Shown: positions 43,838 to 52,474 of the stretch, in pieces | Numbering within the stretch: position 1 is the stretch's first letter | Layout: the number at the start of each line of letters is the position of its first letter | Source: RPQJ01 sp963732415 | GTDB lineage: Bacteria; Pseudomonadota; Gammaproteobacteria; Steroidobacterales; Steroidobacteraceae | Direction of reading: 5' to 3' | NCBI GenBank assembly: GCA_963732415.1 | Contig: CAVSZK010000019.1 | Coordinates: forward strand, 1 to 64,000 | Length of the DNA: 64,000 nt | Notes under the pieces: generated by a model | Told to the model about the DNA's origin: nothing | Database searches by the model: none | Seen by the model: only the letters and a program-made list of their open reading frames with translations | Program-made: the position numbers and the translations under genes

Positions 43838-44492
43838 TTCGTGGGCGGCCCCTGGGTCGTTTCGGTCGCGCGACGCATCCGGGGTTCGACGACGTCTCCT
43901 CGATCCATCGCGGGTCCCCGAACGGGCGCTGGCGATTCACGCATTTGCGCAGGGCTTCCAGTTCGGCCGGCGACTGGGATTCGTTAACCAGTTCCACCCA
44001 GCGGGTCGGTAGATTCACTGGCGGCTCAGCCAGGCGATTGGAAGAGTGGCCCGTCACCCGCAGCGCAAGACTGCCCCAGGGCCAGTGCTCGGCCTTCTCC
44101 GCGAGCCCAGCGCGCAATGCGTTGCGTTCAACGTAACGCATCACCGTCAGCAGGTGTATGTCGCTCTTGACCGGGAAGCTGCGGAATCTTCCCTGCCACA
44201 AGCTGCCCGACGTTCCGTAAAGCAGGTGATGGCGATGCGTGTGCGTGGTCGTGAGCCGGTGCATCCAGCGGCTGACGTCGTGGGGGCCGTAGGGCGAGAC
44301 CACCAGGTGGAAGTGATTGGGCATCAGGCAGTAGGCGAGGAGGCTGAGTGGCAGTCTTTGCTGGGCGCAGTCGATCAGGGCAAGAAACGACCAATAGTCG
44401 GCGGGCCTGCGAAAGACCACGGACTTGTTGTTGCCGCGATTGATCAGGTGGTAACAGCCACCGGCGACCAGCATTCGGGGACGTCTCGGCAT
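43812..44492 (-). CDS. REP-associated tyrosine transposase (RAYT)
   Basis: A 226-residue protein of the IS200/IS605 Y1 HUH family, RAYT subgroup. CLMPNHFHLVVSPYG carries the His-hydrophobic-His metal site (residues 60-62), and LTVMRYVERNALRAGL the catalytic Tyr120 with the typical R-Y-V-x-x-N-x-x-R-A-G context. LWQGRFRSFPVKSD is another family block. RAYTs nick single-stranded REP hairpins and are domesticated, single-copy enzymes thought to spread REP sequences. GGTGCC palindromes occur directly at its 3' end and 62 bases from its start. The C terminus, KNRCLAPN, is translated from the repeat itself. GC and codon use look like the host's. Confidence 0.9.
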   Translation of the reverse strand: MPRRPRMLVAGGCYHLINRGNNKSVVFRRPADYWSFLALIDCAQQRLPLSLLAYCLMPNHFHLVVSPYGPHDVSRWMHRLTTTHTHRHHLLYGTSGSLWQGRFRSFPVKSDIHLLTVMRYVERNALRAGLAEKAEHWPWGSLALRVTGHSSNRLAEPPVNLPTRWVELVNESQSPAELEALRKCVNRQRPFGDPRWIEETSSNPGCVARPKRPRGRPRKNRCLAPN

Positions 44493-44553
44493 CGGCCGAG
44501 CATGGCCTACGCCAGCAGGCGGCGCTCCCGCTCAATATTGTGGAAGCGACGAA

Positions 44554-44576
44554 AAATAGGTGCCTGGCACCTATTT
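44554..44576. repeat. REP-like palindrome, locus 5
   Basis: A single full copy with core AGGTGCCTGGCACCT, between the 5' end of the transposase gene and the 3' end of purU. The purU stop (44578-44580, minus strand) is one base from the palindrome. With locus 4 it brackets the RAYT gene. Confidence 0.9.
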
Positions 44577-44577
44577 A

Positions 44578-45435
44578 TCAGAAAACGACAGTGCGGTTCT
44601 CGTAGGCCAGGACCCGGTGCTGGAGGTGGGCATACACAGCGCGCGCGAGAACGATTTTCTCCAGGTCGCGGCCCTTTCGGACCATGTCCTCGACCGAGTC
44701 CTTATGACTTACGGCCACGACATCCTGGGCGATGATCGGGCCCGCATCCAGTTCCGCGGTGACGTAGTGACTGGTCGCGCCGATCACCTTGACGCCACGG
44801 GCGTGCGCCGCGTGGTACGGCTGTCCACCGGCGAATGCCGGAAGGAACGAGTGGTGAATGTTGATGATGCGATCCGGCATCGCGTCAATGAAGCGCGGCG
44901 AGACGATCTGCATATAGCGCGCGAGCACCACGAGGTCGATTCCTTCCTCGCGCAGCAGTGCGAGTTGCCGCTGCTCCGCCGCTTCCTTCGTGTCCCGTGC
45001 AACCGGCACGTGCTCGAAGCGGATTCCATGGCGCGCCGCGACCGGGGCCATGTCCACATGATTGCTCACGATCAGCGGGATATCCGCCGACCATTCGCCA
45101 GACTCCCAGCGCGAAAGCAGGTCGTGCAGGCAATGGCCGTAGCGTGAGACGAATATTGCAATTCGTGCGGGGCGGGCGGTTCGCTCCAGCCTCCAGGTCA
45201 TCGAGCAGGGCGCCGCAACCTCCTCGGCAAACAGTCGCTCGAAGCGCTCTCCGGCCGTCGAGTCCTCCTCCGGCGGCGTCCACTCGACGCGCATGAAGAA
45301 CACCTGGCGCCCGGCGTCCACGTGCTGGTCGAGGTCGACGATGTTCCCATGTACCCTGCGGATCAGCGTTGTCACGGAGGCCACGAGCCCCTCACGGTCG
45401 GGGCAGTGGATCAGCAGGATCAGGTTCGGTTTCAT
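44578..45435 (-). CDS. purU: Formyltetrahydrofolate deformylase
   Basis: 285 residues from the ATG at 45435, close to E. coli PurU (280). An N-terminal ACT domain (LILLIHCPDREGLVASVTTLI) is followed by the formyl-transferase fold: ARIAIFVSRYGHCLHDLL, the catalytic INIHHSFLPAF, and KVIGATSHYVTAELDAGPIIAQ with the active-site Asp. It hydrolyses 10-formyl-THF to formate and THF, balancing one-carbon pools and feeding PurT. The upstream region holds a degenerate inverted pair, GGGCATTCTC (45466) and GAGAATGTCC (45541), resembling the second repeat family. Confidence 0.95.
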   Translation of the reverse strand: MKPNLILLIHCPDREGLVASVTTLIRRVHGNIVDLDQHVDAGRQVFFMRVEWTPPEEDSTAGERFERLFAEEVAAPCSMTWRLERTARPARIAIFVSRYGHCLHDLLSRWESGEWSADIPLIVSNHVDMAPVAARHGIRFEHVPVARDTKEAAEQRQLALLREEGIDLVVLARYMQIVSPRFIDAMPDRIINIHHSFLPAFAGGQPYHAAHARGVKVIGATSHYVTAELDAGPIIAQDVVAVSHKDSVEDMVRKGRDLEKIVLARAVYAHLQHRVLAYENRTVVF

Positions 45436-45570
45436 CGCTTGGACCGCACGACGCCCAGTGAGCAGCGGGCATTCTCTGACTTTCGACTGACTTTCGCAGC
45501 ATTCATCGATGCCGGACGTCCGGCCGGGCGGCGCCGAGCGGAGAATGTCCACCCCAGGCCGGAACACAGG

Positions 45571-45623
45571 AAAATAGGTGCCTGGCACCTATTTTCGGAA
45601 AATAGGTGCCAGGCACCTATTTT
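45571..45623. repeat. REP-like palindrome pair, locus 6
   Basis: Two copies, 45571-45595 and 45599-45623, separated by three bases, each with AAAA/TTTT flanks. They sit between the upstream region of purU and the 3' end of the GGDEF/EAL gene; the last base of the pair is the first base of that gene's stop codon on the opposite strand (45623-45625). Confidence 0.9.
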
Positions 45624-48600
45624 CAGGCGGTAAGGCGTACGTTCGACGGATCCTCGGCCAGCAGCGTGGCCAGCGATTCGACTGGCAGCGGCGCGGCGAT
45701 GTAGTTGCCCTGCGCGTACTGGATGCCGATGTCTGCGAGGCGCGCGAGCACCTGGGCACTGTCCACGCGCTCGGCAATGGTGCTGATTCCCATCGTTTCG
45801 CCGATCTGGACGATCGCCTCGACCATGCTGCGGTCGATGCGATCGTTGTTCACGTTGTGAAGGAACTGCCCGTCGATCTTCAGGTAGTCCACCGGCAGGC
45901 TCTTCAGGAACATGAATGACGACAGCCCGCTGCCGAAGTCGTCCAGCGCGAAGCTGCAGCCGCGCAGGCGCAGCTCCGCGATGAAGTGGGTCGCGGCGGC
46001 CAGGCTGGTCATTGCGCCGGCCTCGGTGAGTTCAAAGCACAGGGCGCCCGGACTCAGGTCGGCGGCGTTGATTTCGCCTATCACGTAGTCCAGGAACTGC
46101 TCGTCGTTCAGCGTTGTGCCGGAGATGTTGATGCTGAGCGTGAAGGGCACCCGGTTCGTCGCGTCGTTGCGGCGGTGCGCAAGCCGGCTGCAGGCCTGTC
46201 GCACGACCCATCGGTCGATCGCCGGCATCAGGTTGAAGCGTTCGGCTGCCGGGATGAACTCGGCCGGCTGCACCAGCGTCCCGTGCTCGTCGCGCATTCG
46301 CAGCAGCAGCTCGAACTTCCGCTGCTTGTCGACGCCAGTGCGGATCGGAACGATCGGCTGGCACATCAGCACCATCTGGTCCTCGTCGCAGGCGCGGTTG
46401 ATGCGCGAAACCCACTGCATTTCGCGGTGCCGCTCGGGCGCCCGGCCCTGTTCGTAGGTCTGCACGCGGTTGCGCCCGGAGTCCTTCGCCGAATAGCAGG
46501 CGACATCGGCTGCGCTCATCACCGAGGCTGCGGTCTCGGACTCGCCGGTGATCTCCGCGATGCCGATCGAGACTCCGACCTTGAGCACGCGCTCCTGCCA
46601 GATGAACCGGTAGTCGCGAATCGCCTGGCGCAGTCCTTCGGCAATTCGGTTGGCGGTGTCGAGCGTGCAATCGTGCAGCAGCACGCCGAACTCGTCGCCG
46701 CCGAGGCGCGCCAGCGTGTCGGTCGTGCGGATACGCGTCTGCACGACGCTGGTGACCTGCTTGAGCAGCCGGTCGCCGGCCTCGTGGCCGCAGGTGTCGT
46801 TGACCACCTTGAACTGGTCGAGGTCAAGGTACAGGAGCACGTGGCGCAGGCTGTCGGAGTCGCGGGCCCCCTGCAGTGCGTCGCCGAGGCGTACCTCGAA
46901 TTCGCGGCGGTTGATGAGGCCGGTGAGGGCGTCGTGTGTCGCCTGGTAGGCGAGGGCGCGCTGCAGGCGGCGCTCCTGGCTCACATCGTGGAACACCATG
47001 ACCGCGCCGATCAGCTGGCCGGTCCTGTCGCGAATCGGGGCCGCGGAATCCTGTACCGAGATGTCCTGTCCATGGCGGTTCACCAGCAGTGCCGGCTCGG
47101 GCAGTTCCACGACGCGGTCTTCGCGCAGGCAGCGAAGGATCGGGCTCTCGATCGGCGTGCGAGTGACTTCGTTCAGCACCTGGAAGACTTCAGACACCGG
47201 GCGGCCCGCGGCGTCGCCGGTGGTCCAGCCAGTCAGTTGCTCGGCAACCGGGTTCAGGTACTCGACCAGCCCCTCGGCGTCGGCGGTTAGCACGGCGTCG
47301 CCGATCGACTGCAGCGTGACCTGCGCCTTCTCCTTTTCCTCGGCGAGCTGGATTTCGGCCAGCTTTCGAGTACTGATGTCGGCGAGCGTTCCTTCGTAGC
47401 CGGTGATTTCGCCGTCCTGTCCGTGCAGCAGCCGCGCGTTCTCGAGCACCGTGATCACGCGGCCGTCGCGGCGGCGCAGCTGGTACTCGGCGCTCTGCAC
47501 CCGTCCATCGCGCCGCAGGGTCTCCACGACACGCCGTCTGTCGGCGGGGTCCACGTAGAGCATTGCCGTTGACGGCAGCGTGAGCAGGTCCTCGTCGCGC
47601 TCGTAGCCCAGCATTGTCACGAGCGCCGGGTTGACCGACTCCAGCCGGCCGGACATGTCGGTCCGGTACACACCCTCGATCACGTTCTCGAACAGGCCGC
47701 GATACCGCGCCTCGCTGCTGCGCAGGGCCTCCTCGGACTGCTTGCGTTCGACGGCAATGCCGGCAAGCGCGGTGAGGCGGCCCATCAGTTCGAAGTCACG
47801 CTTCAGCGGGCTTCGCGGCGTGCGGAAGTACAGCGCGACAGTGCCGATCATGCGGCCGTCCGATGAGCGGATCGGCGTCGACCAGCAGGCGCGCAGGCCG
47901 GCGGCCAGCGCCGGCTCGCGCAGGTGTTCCCACAACGCGTCGCGTGCAATGTCCGCCACGACCACCTGCCGCTGCAGGAACGTCGCGGCTGCGCAGGAGC
48001 CGTTCCTGGGTCCCACGTCGACGCGTTTCAGCGTGGCGCGGAACGACTCCGGGATCCGCTGGCCGGCGGTGAATCGCAGGGCGTTCGGTGCGGCATCGTA
48101 CAGGCTGACGGTGCACAGGGAGTCGGGCGTGACGCGCTCCGCGGTCTCGGTTATCGCCTCGAGCGTCGCCGGAAGATCCACGTTGCCGGTGATTCTCTCG
48201 AGCACGCGGCGTTCGCCGGCGGCAAGGAACTCGCTTCTCTTGCGCTCGGTGATGTCGGTGATGCTGCCGCGGATCAGGCGCCGTTCGGAGGACGGCAGGC
48301 GCACCAGGCGGACCTCGCAGGGAATGACGTGCCCGAGCGCGTCTCGATGCAGCCACTCGAAACAGGGGGCTTCGCCTTGCAGCGCGCGATCGATGTAGCC
48401 ACGCGGCACGCCGGCGGAGGGTCTCCCATCGGCCTGGAGCTCCGCGCTGACCCGGGCGGGTCCGGCCGCCAGCAAGTCCTCGCGCGTCATCTTGAAGAAG
48501 CGCACCGCGTTCTCGTTGCATTCGACGAACCGCCCGAGGTCGACGTCGAGGACGACTAGAACTTCCGGCGCGTTCTCGACCAGCGTGCGGTAGCGTGCCT

Positions 48601-49114
48601 CGCTCTCGCGGATGGCGGCCTCCGCGAGCTTGCGATCGGTGGTATCGCGCAGGCAGGCGATGTAGATGTGGCGGTCGTCGAGCCTGACCTTGCTGACCCC
48701 GAGTTCGGCATCGAACAGCATCCCGTCCTGCCTGCGCCCGCGAGTCTCGCGGGGAGCGAGGTCAATCTGGGTGTTTTCCAGGTACTCGGACAGTTCGTCC
48801 AGCGCCTCGGTCAGCACCGCGTGGCGGGCGAGCGACGGGATGAGCAGGTCCAGCCGACGGCCGCGTGCGTTCTCTTCCGAGTAGCCGAAAATACGCTCGG
48901 CCGTGCTGTTCAGGGTCTCGATCAGGCCCGACGCGTCCACGGTCAGGATCGCGTCCTTGACGTGGTCCAGGATCGCCTGCAATTGGGCCGTCGTGCCCTC
49001 GCTGCGCGCGGGTCCATTGCGGGCAACGGGCGCATCGAGCTGCCCGGGCAGGTTGGTGTCCTGCCCGGGGCGCTCCGCTGCGCTGTTTTTCCTGCGATGC
49101 CTTGGTCGAGTCAT
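45623..49114 (-). CDS. PAS/GAF sensor diguanylate cyclase-phosphodiesterase
   Basis: About 1163 residues (a GTG at 49123 is an alternative start). Domain order: PAS (about 45-165), PAS (170-295), GAF (305-455), PAS (460-585), PAS (590-715), GGDEF (about 735-890) and EAL (910-1160). The GGDEF motif is intact (LARLGGDEFGVLL), so cyclic di-GMP synthesis is plausible. The EAL domain reads FELLLRMRD instead of EALLR, with FELTEAGAM, ALDDFGSGLSS, YLKIDGQFL and AERVDSAQVL, so key acidic residues are mostly present but activity is uncertain. No membrane segment; a cytoplasmic sensor. A link to control of EPS production in this organism is an inference. Its stop touches a repeat palindrome. Confidence 0.9.
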   Translation of the reverse strand: MTRPRHRRKNSAAERPGQDTNLPGQLDAPVARNGPARSEGTTAQLQAILDHVKDAILTVDASGLIETLNSTAERIFGYSEENARGRRLDLLIPSLARHAVLTEALDELSEYLENTQIDLAPRETRGRRQDGMLFDAELGVSKVRLDDRHIYIACLRDTTDRKLAEAAIRESEARYRTLVENAPEVLVVLDVDLGRFVECNENAVRFFKMTREDLLAAGPARVSAELQADGRPSAGVPRGYIDRALQGEAPCFEWLHRDALGHVIPCEVRLVRLPSSERRLIRGSITDITERKRSEFLAAGERRVLERITGNVDLPATLEAITETAERVTPDSLCTVSLYDAAPNALRFTAGQRIPESFRATLKRVDVGPRNGSCAAATFLQRQVVVADIARDALWEHLREPALAAGLRACWSTPIRSSDGRMIGTVALYFRTPRSPLKRDFELMGRLTALAGIAVERKQSEEALRSSEARYRGLFENVIEGVYRTDMSGRLESVNPALVTMLGYERDEDLLTLPSTAMLYVDPADRRRVVETLRRDGRVQSAEYQLRRRDGRVITVLENARLLHGQDGEITGYEGTLADISTRKLAEIQLAEEKEKAQVTLQSIGDAVLTADAEGLVEYLNPVAEQLTGWTTGDAAGRPVSEVFQVLNEVTRTPIESPILRCLREDRVVELPEPALLVNRHGQDISVQDSAAPIRDRTGQLIGAVMVFHDVSQERRLQRALAYQATHDALTGLINRREFEVRLGDALQGARDSDSLRHVLLYLDLDQFKVVNDTCGHEAGDRLLKQVTSVVQTRIRTTDTLARLGGDEFGVLLHDCTLDTANRIAEGLRQAIRDYRFIWQERVLKVGVSIGIAEITGESETAASVMSAADVACYSAKDSGRNRVQTYEQGRAPERHREMQWVSRINRACDEDQMVLMCQPIVPIRTGVDKQRKFELLLRMRDEHGTLVQPAEFIPAAERFNLMPAIDRWVVRQACSRLAHRRNDATNRVPFTLSINISGTTLNDEQFLDYVIGEINAADLSPGALCFELTEAGAMTSLAAATHFIAELRLRGCSFALDDFGSGLSSFMFLKSLPVDYLKIDGQFLHNVNNDRIDRSMVEAIVQIGETMGISTIAERVDSAQVLARLADIGIQYAQGNYIAAPLPVESLATLLAEDPSNVRLTA

Positions 49115-49338
49115 CGATCTCACACAAGCCTGCGGCCCCGCAACCGGGGCAGGCGGTACCGGATACTAGGCGCGGGGCGACGACCACCGATGTGAACCGG
49201 GTCGCAATCGAGCCGCCCCCTTGTGGGGGCCGGGTCCGGGGCCCCGGATGTCACGAGGCCTGGCGGCGGCAAGCCGCTGCGGACTGCGTATGCGGCCCCT
49301 TCCGGTACAATTCCAACGGTCGCTGCAGCAGGCCCCCA

Positions 49339-50184
49339 ATGTCCCCAGACCCCACAGAGCGCACCGGCCACGCAGACCACGTTCCAGCCAGGCATTCGCT
49401 GATAGGGCGCGATGACCCGGCGCCGTTCGTGGTGCTCCACGAGCACGGCGCGGCTCCGGCGCTGGTGGTCTGCGACCACGCGAGCCGAGCCTTCCCCGGT
49501 GCGATGCAGCGGCTCGGGTTGCCGCCGTTGCAGACCTGGGAGCACATAGCCTGGGACATAGGGGCGGGTGAAATCGCACGAGGCATATCCAATGCGCTCG
49601 ACGCGCCGGCCGTGCTCGCCGGCTACTCGCGCCTGGTCGTGGACTGCAATCGTCCTCCGTACCACGAAGAATCGATCCGCGGCGAGAGCGATGGATGGGT
49701 CATCCCGGGCAACCAGGCGCTGGACGAACTGGAGAGACGTGCCCGGCTCGCATGCTTCTTCGATCCTTACCACGAGGCGATCGCCGCGATGCTCGGCGGG
49801 TACCGTGCTCGAGGCGTGGCCCCGCTGATGGTGTCGGTACACACGTTCACGCCGCTGATGGCCGGCAGGCTGCGGCCCTGGCACGTGGGCGTGCTCTGGG
49901 ACAAGGACGAGTCCTCCGCGCGTTACATGATCGAGCGACTCGGTGCGATCGACGGTGTCGTGGTCGGTGACAACGAGCCCTACAGCGGCCGGCACCCGGC
50001 CGACTACACCATCGACCACCACGCGGAGGGCGGTGGGCTGCGGCACGTCTGCCTGGAAATCCGGCAGGACCAGATCGAGTCCCCCGCGGGCGTGGAGCGC
50101 TGGGTGCGCATCATGGCGCGCCTGCTCCGCGGCCTGCTGCCGGATACCACGGGGGCCAAACCGGGCCGGCAGGCCGGGGCGTGA
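49339..50184 (+). CDS. N-formylglutamate amidohydrolase family protein
   Basis: 281 residues from the ATG at 49339; the frame is open back to 49102 but that part lies in the divergent intergenic gap. ALVVCDHASRAFPG, RLVVDCNRPPY, VSVHTFTP and TIDHHAEGGGLRHVCLEIRQD are the conserved blocks of the N-formylglutamate amidohydrolase family, with the probable metal ligands in DHA and DHH. The family hydrolyses N-formylglutamate or similar N-acyl amino acids. No histidine-utilisation genes are near. Its stop overlaps the GTG start of the following YbdK-type ligase (GTGA), so the two form a coupled pair. Confidence 0.85.
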   Translation: MSPDPTERTGHADHVPARHSLIGRDDPAPFVVLHEHGAAPALVVCDHASRAFPGAMQRLGLPPLQTWEHIAWDIGAGEIARGISNALDAPAVLAGYSRLVVDCNRPPYHEESIRGESDGWVIPGNQALDELERRARLACFFDPYHEAIAAMLGGYRARGVAPLMVSVHTFTPLMAGRLRPWHVGVLWDKDESSARYMIERLGAIDGVVVGDNEPYSGRHPADYTIDHHAEGGGLRHVCLEIRQDQIESPAGVERWVRIMARLLRGLLPDTTGAKPGRQAGA

Positions 50185-51314
50185 GCATGCACGAGCCGCC
50201 GCTCACGCTCGGCATGGAGGAAGAGTACCTGCTCGTGAACCTCGAAACACGCGCGGTGGAAACCGATCCGCCGGCACGATTGTTCGAGGACCTGCACGAA
50301 CGAACCTCGCGACACGCATTCCGCGAGTTCATGCGGTCGCAGATCGAGATCACGACGCCCGTATGCCGCAACGTCGGTGAGGCCCGCATCCAGCTGGGCG
50401 AACTTCGGCGCGCCGTAATCGAAGAGTGCGCGAAGTACGACCTCGCGCCGATTGCAGCGTCGAGCCACCCGTTCTCGCTGACCTCGGGCCAGCAGCGCAC
50501 CGACAAGGAGCGCTACAGCGCGCTGCTCGAGGAAATGCAGGGGGCGATCCGGCGCATGATGATCTGCGGGCTTCACGTTCACATCGGCGTGGACGACGAC
50601 GACGCGCGCATCGACATCCTGAACCAGCTCTCCTATTTCCTGCCGCACCTGCTGGCGCTCTCATGCAGTTCGCCGTTCTGGGAGGGTGAGCGCACAGGGC
50701 TCATGTCGTTCCGGCTGATGATCTTCAACGGCTTGCCGCGCACCGGGCTGCCACCCCAGTTCTCCAGCTGGAGCGAGTACAGCAGGAACACCGACATCCT
50801 GGTCGAGGCCGGGATCATCGCCGACACGTCGCGGATCTGGTGGGACCTGCGCCCGAGCCTGCGCTACCCGACACTCGAGACGCGGGTGATGGACTGCTGC
50901 ACACGGATGGAGGATGCGCTGTCGCTCGCGGCGCTCATCCAGTGCCTGGTACGCATGCTGCACCGGCTGCGGCGCGCCAACCAGCGCTGGCGCACCTATT
51001 CACACCTTCTGCTGGGCGAGAATCGCTGGCGCGCAATGCGCTACTCTTTCGACGGCGGCCTGCTCGATCTCGGCAGCCGACAGGTCGTTCCATTCGCGGA
51101 CTTGCTCGAGGAACTGATCGAGGTCGTTCGCGAGGACGCCGAAGCACTTGGTTGCGTGGCTGAGGTCGAGGGACTGCGCGGAATCGTGGAGCGCGGGACC
51201 AGTGCCCATCGACAGGTGGCGGTATACGAAGCGGCCCGCGAGTCGGGAGCGTCGGAGAGTGACGCGCTGGGGGCAGTCGTGGACTGGCTGGTCGAGGAGA
51301 CAGCGAACGTATGA
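50181..51314 (+). CDS. YbdK-type carboxylate-amine ligase (GCS2 family)
   Basis: 377 residues from a GTG that overlaps the previous stop (an ATG at 50187 is also possible). LGMEEEYLLVNLETRAV is the opening of the glutamate-cysteine ligase type 2 family. FMRSQIEITTPVCRNVGEAR, AASSHPFSL, MMICGLHVHIGV and WWDLRPSLRYPTLETRVMD follow in order. E. coli YbdK has weak glutamate-cysteine ligase activity; the true substrate is unsettled. The coupling to an N-formylglutamate amidohydrolase suggests a shared gamma-glutamyl or acyl-amino-acid substrate. Confidence 0.9.
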   Translation: MSMHEPPLTLGMEEEYLLVNLETRAVETDPPARLFEDLHERTSRHAFREFMRSQIEITTPVCRNVGEARIQLGELRRAVIEECAKYDLAPIAASSHPFSLTSGQQRTDKERYSALLEEMQGAIRRMMICGLHVHIGVDDDDARIDILNQLSYFLPHLLALSCSSPFWEGERTGLMSFRLMIFNGLPRTGLPPQFSSWSEYSRNTDILVEAGIIADTSRIWWDLRPSLRYPTLETRVMDCCTRMEDALSLAALIQCLVRMLHRLRRANQRWRTYSHLLLGENRWRAMRYSFDGGLLDLGSRQVVPFADLLEELIEVVREDAEALGCVAEVEGLRGIVERGTSAHRQVAVYEAARESGASESDALGAVVDWLVEETANV

Positions 51315-52390
51315 CGCCGCCAGCAGAAGACGGGGACATTCTCCTTTTTCAGGAAGGGGAACGAGGGATGATGCCTGTTTCAACAGCCGAAAAAGAAGAA
51401 TGTCCCCTGGTGCCCCAGGTGCTTGACCGGCGGATATCGGTGGCGCCGATGATGGACTACACGGACCGTCATTGCCGTTATCTGCACCGGCTGCTGAGTC
51501 CCGGCGCGCTGCTCTACACCGAGATGGTGACTGCGCAGGCGCTCGCCCACGGCCACATCGAGCGGTTGCTCAGTTACGACCGGGCCGAGTCGCCGGTCGC
51601 GCTGCAGGTCGGCGGGTCCGATCCGGCGCTGCTCGCGCAGGCTGCCAGGCTCGGTGAGCAGTACGGTTACGCGGAAATCAACCTGAACGTCGGCTGCCCC
51701 AGCGACCGCGTGCAGGAAGGTAATTTCGGCGCGTGCCTGATGGCTGAGCCCCAGCTCGTTTCCGACTGCCTGGTCGCGATGCGCGATGCGGTCAGCGTGC
51801 CGGTCACGGTGAAGTGCCGCATCGGCATCGACGAGCTGGACGACTACGGATTCTTCGACCACTTCGTGCAGCTCGTGCGCCGATCCGGGGTGACGGTGTT
51901 CGTCGTTCACGCCCGCAAGGCGATACTGCAGGGGCTGACACCGAAGGAGAACCGTGAAGTCCCGCCGCTGCGATACGAGACGGTGGCGCGCCTGAAGCGC
52001 GAGAATCCGGACCTGACTGTGATCCTGAACGGCGGGCTGAAGACGATCGCACAGGTGCGCGAGTGGTGGGGCCAGTGCGACGGCGTCATGCTGGGGCGAC
52101 AGGTGTACCAGGAACCGTACCTGATTGCGGAACTGCACCGCGAATTCGTCGATCGCGACTGGACACCGCCACTGCGCGAGGATGTAGTGGTGAAGTACGC
52201 GGAATACGTCGAGCGCATGCTTGGCGAGGGCCACAAGCTCGGGCTGATGCTGAGGCCGTTGCACGGGCTGTATGCGGGGTTCGCGGGGGCCCGCTCGTGG
52301 CGGCGATACCTGGCCGAGCAGGGCAATGTCCCGGGAGCGGGCGCAGGCATCCTGCGGGAGTCGCTGCGGGTGTTTCGGCGCGCGGCATGA
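51311..52390 (+). CDS. dusA: tRNA-dihydrouridine synthase A
   Basis: The conserved protein begins LDRRISVAPMMDYTDRHCRYLHR, with MMDYTD, LNVGCPSDRVQEGNFGACLM (catalytic Cys), VKCRIGID, VVHARKAILQGLTPKENR, LNGGLKT and VMLGRQVYQEPYL, all standard for DusA, which reduces U20/U20a in tRNA with FMN. The frame is open from an ATG at 51311 that overlaps the ybdK stop (ATGA), but the first 33 codons are read through an inserted repeat. A GTG at 51410 or 51419 would give a normal N terminus; an ATG at 51368 has AAGGGG at good spacing. True start unresolved; the core is certain. The product is cytoplasmic. Confidence 0.93.
   Translation: MTPPAEDGDILLFQEGERGMMPVSTAEKEECPLVPQVLDRRISVAPMMDYTDRHCRYLHRLLSPGALLYTEMVTAQALAHGHIERLLSYDRAESPVALQVGGSDPALLAQAARLGEQYGYAEINLNVGCPSDRVQEGNFGACLMAEPQLVSDCLVAMRDAVSVPVTVKCRIGIDELDDYGFFDHFVQLVRRSGVTVFVVHARKAILQGLTPKENREVPPLRYETVARLKRENPDLTVILNGGLKTIAQVREWWGQCDGVMLGRQVYQEPYLIAELHREFVDRDWTPPLREDVVVKYAEYVERMLGEGHKLGLMLRPLHGLYAGFAGARSWRRYLAEQGNVPGAGAGILRESLRVFRRAA
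51332..51407. repeat. GGGGACATTCT repeat family, locus B
   Basis: GGGGACATTCTCCTTTTT (51332-51349) faces GAAAAAGAAGAATGTCCCC (51389-51407), an imperfect inverted pair enclosing about 40 bases. It lies between ybdK and the conserved part of dusA, and overlaps the first codons of the open frame of dusA. Same family as locus A at 32.65-32.82 kb. Confidence 0.8.
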
Positions 52391-52474
52391 GGACGGGCGC
52401 GCGAGCCACTGTATAATCCCGGGACGGCCGCCCCCGGCCGATCAAGTAATGCAGGGAATCGCCTCCTGAAACAG

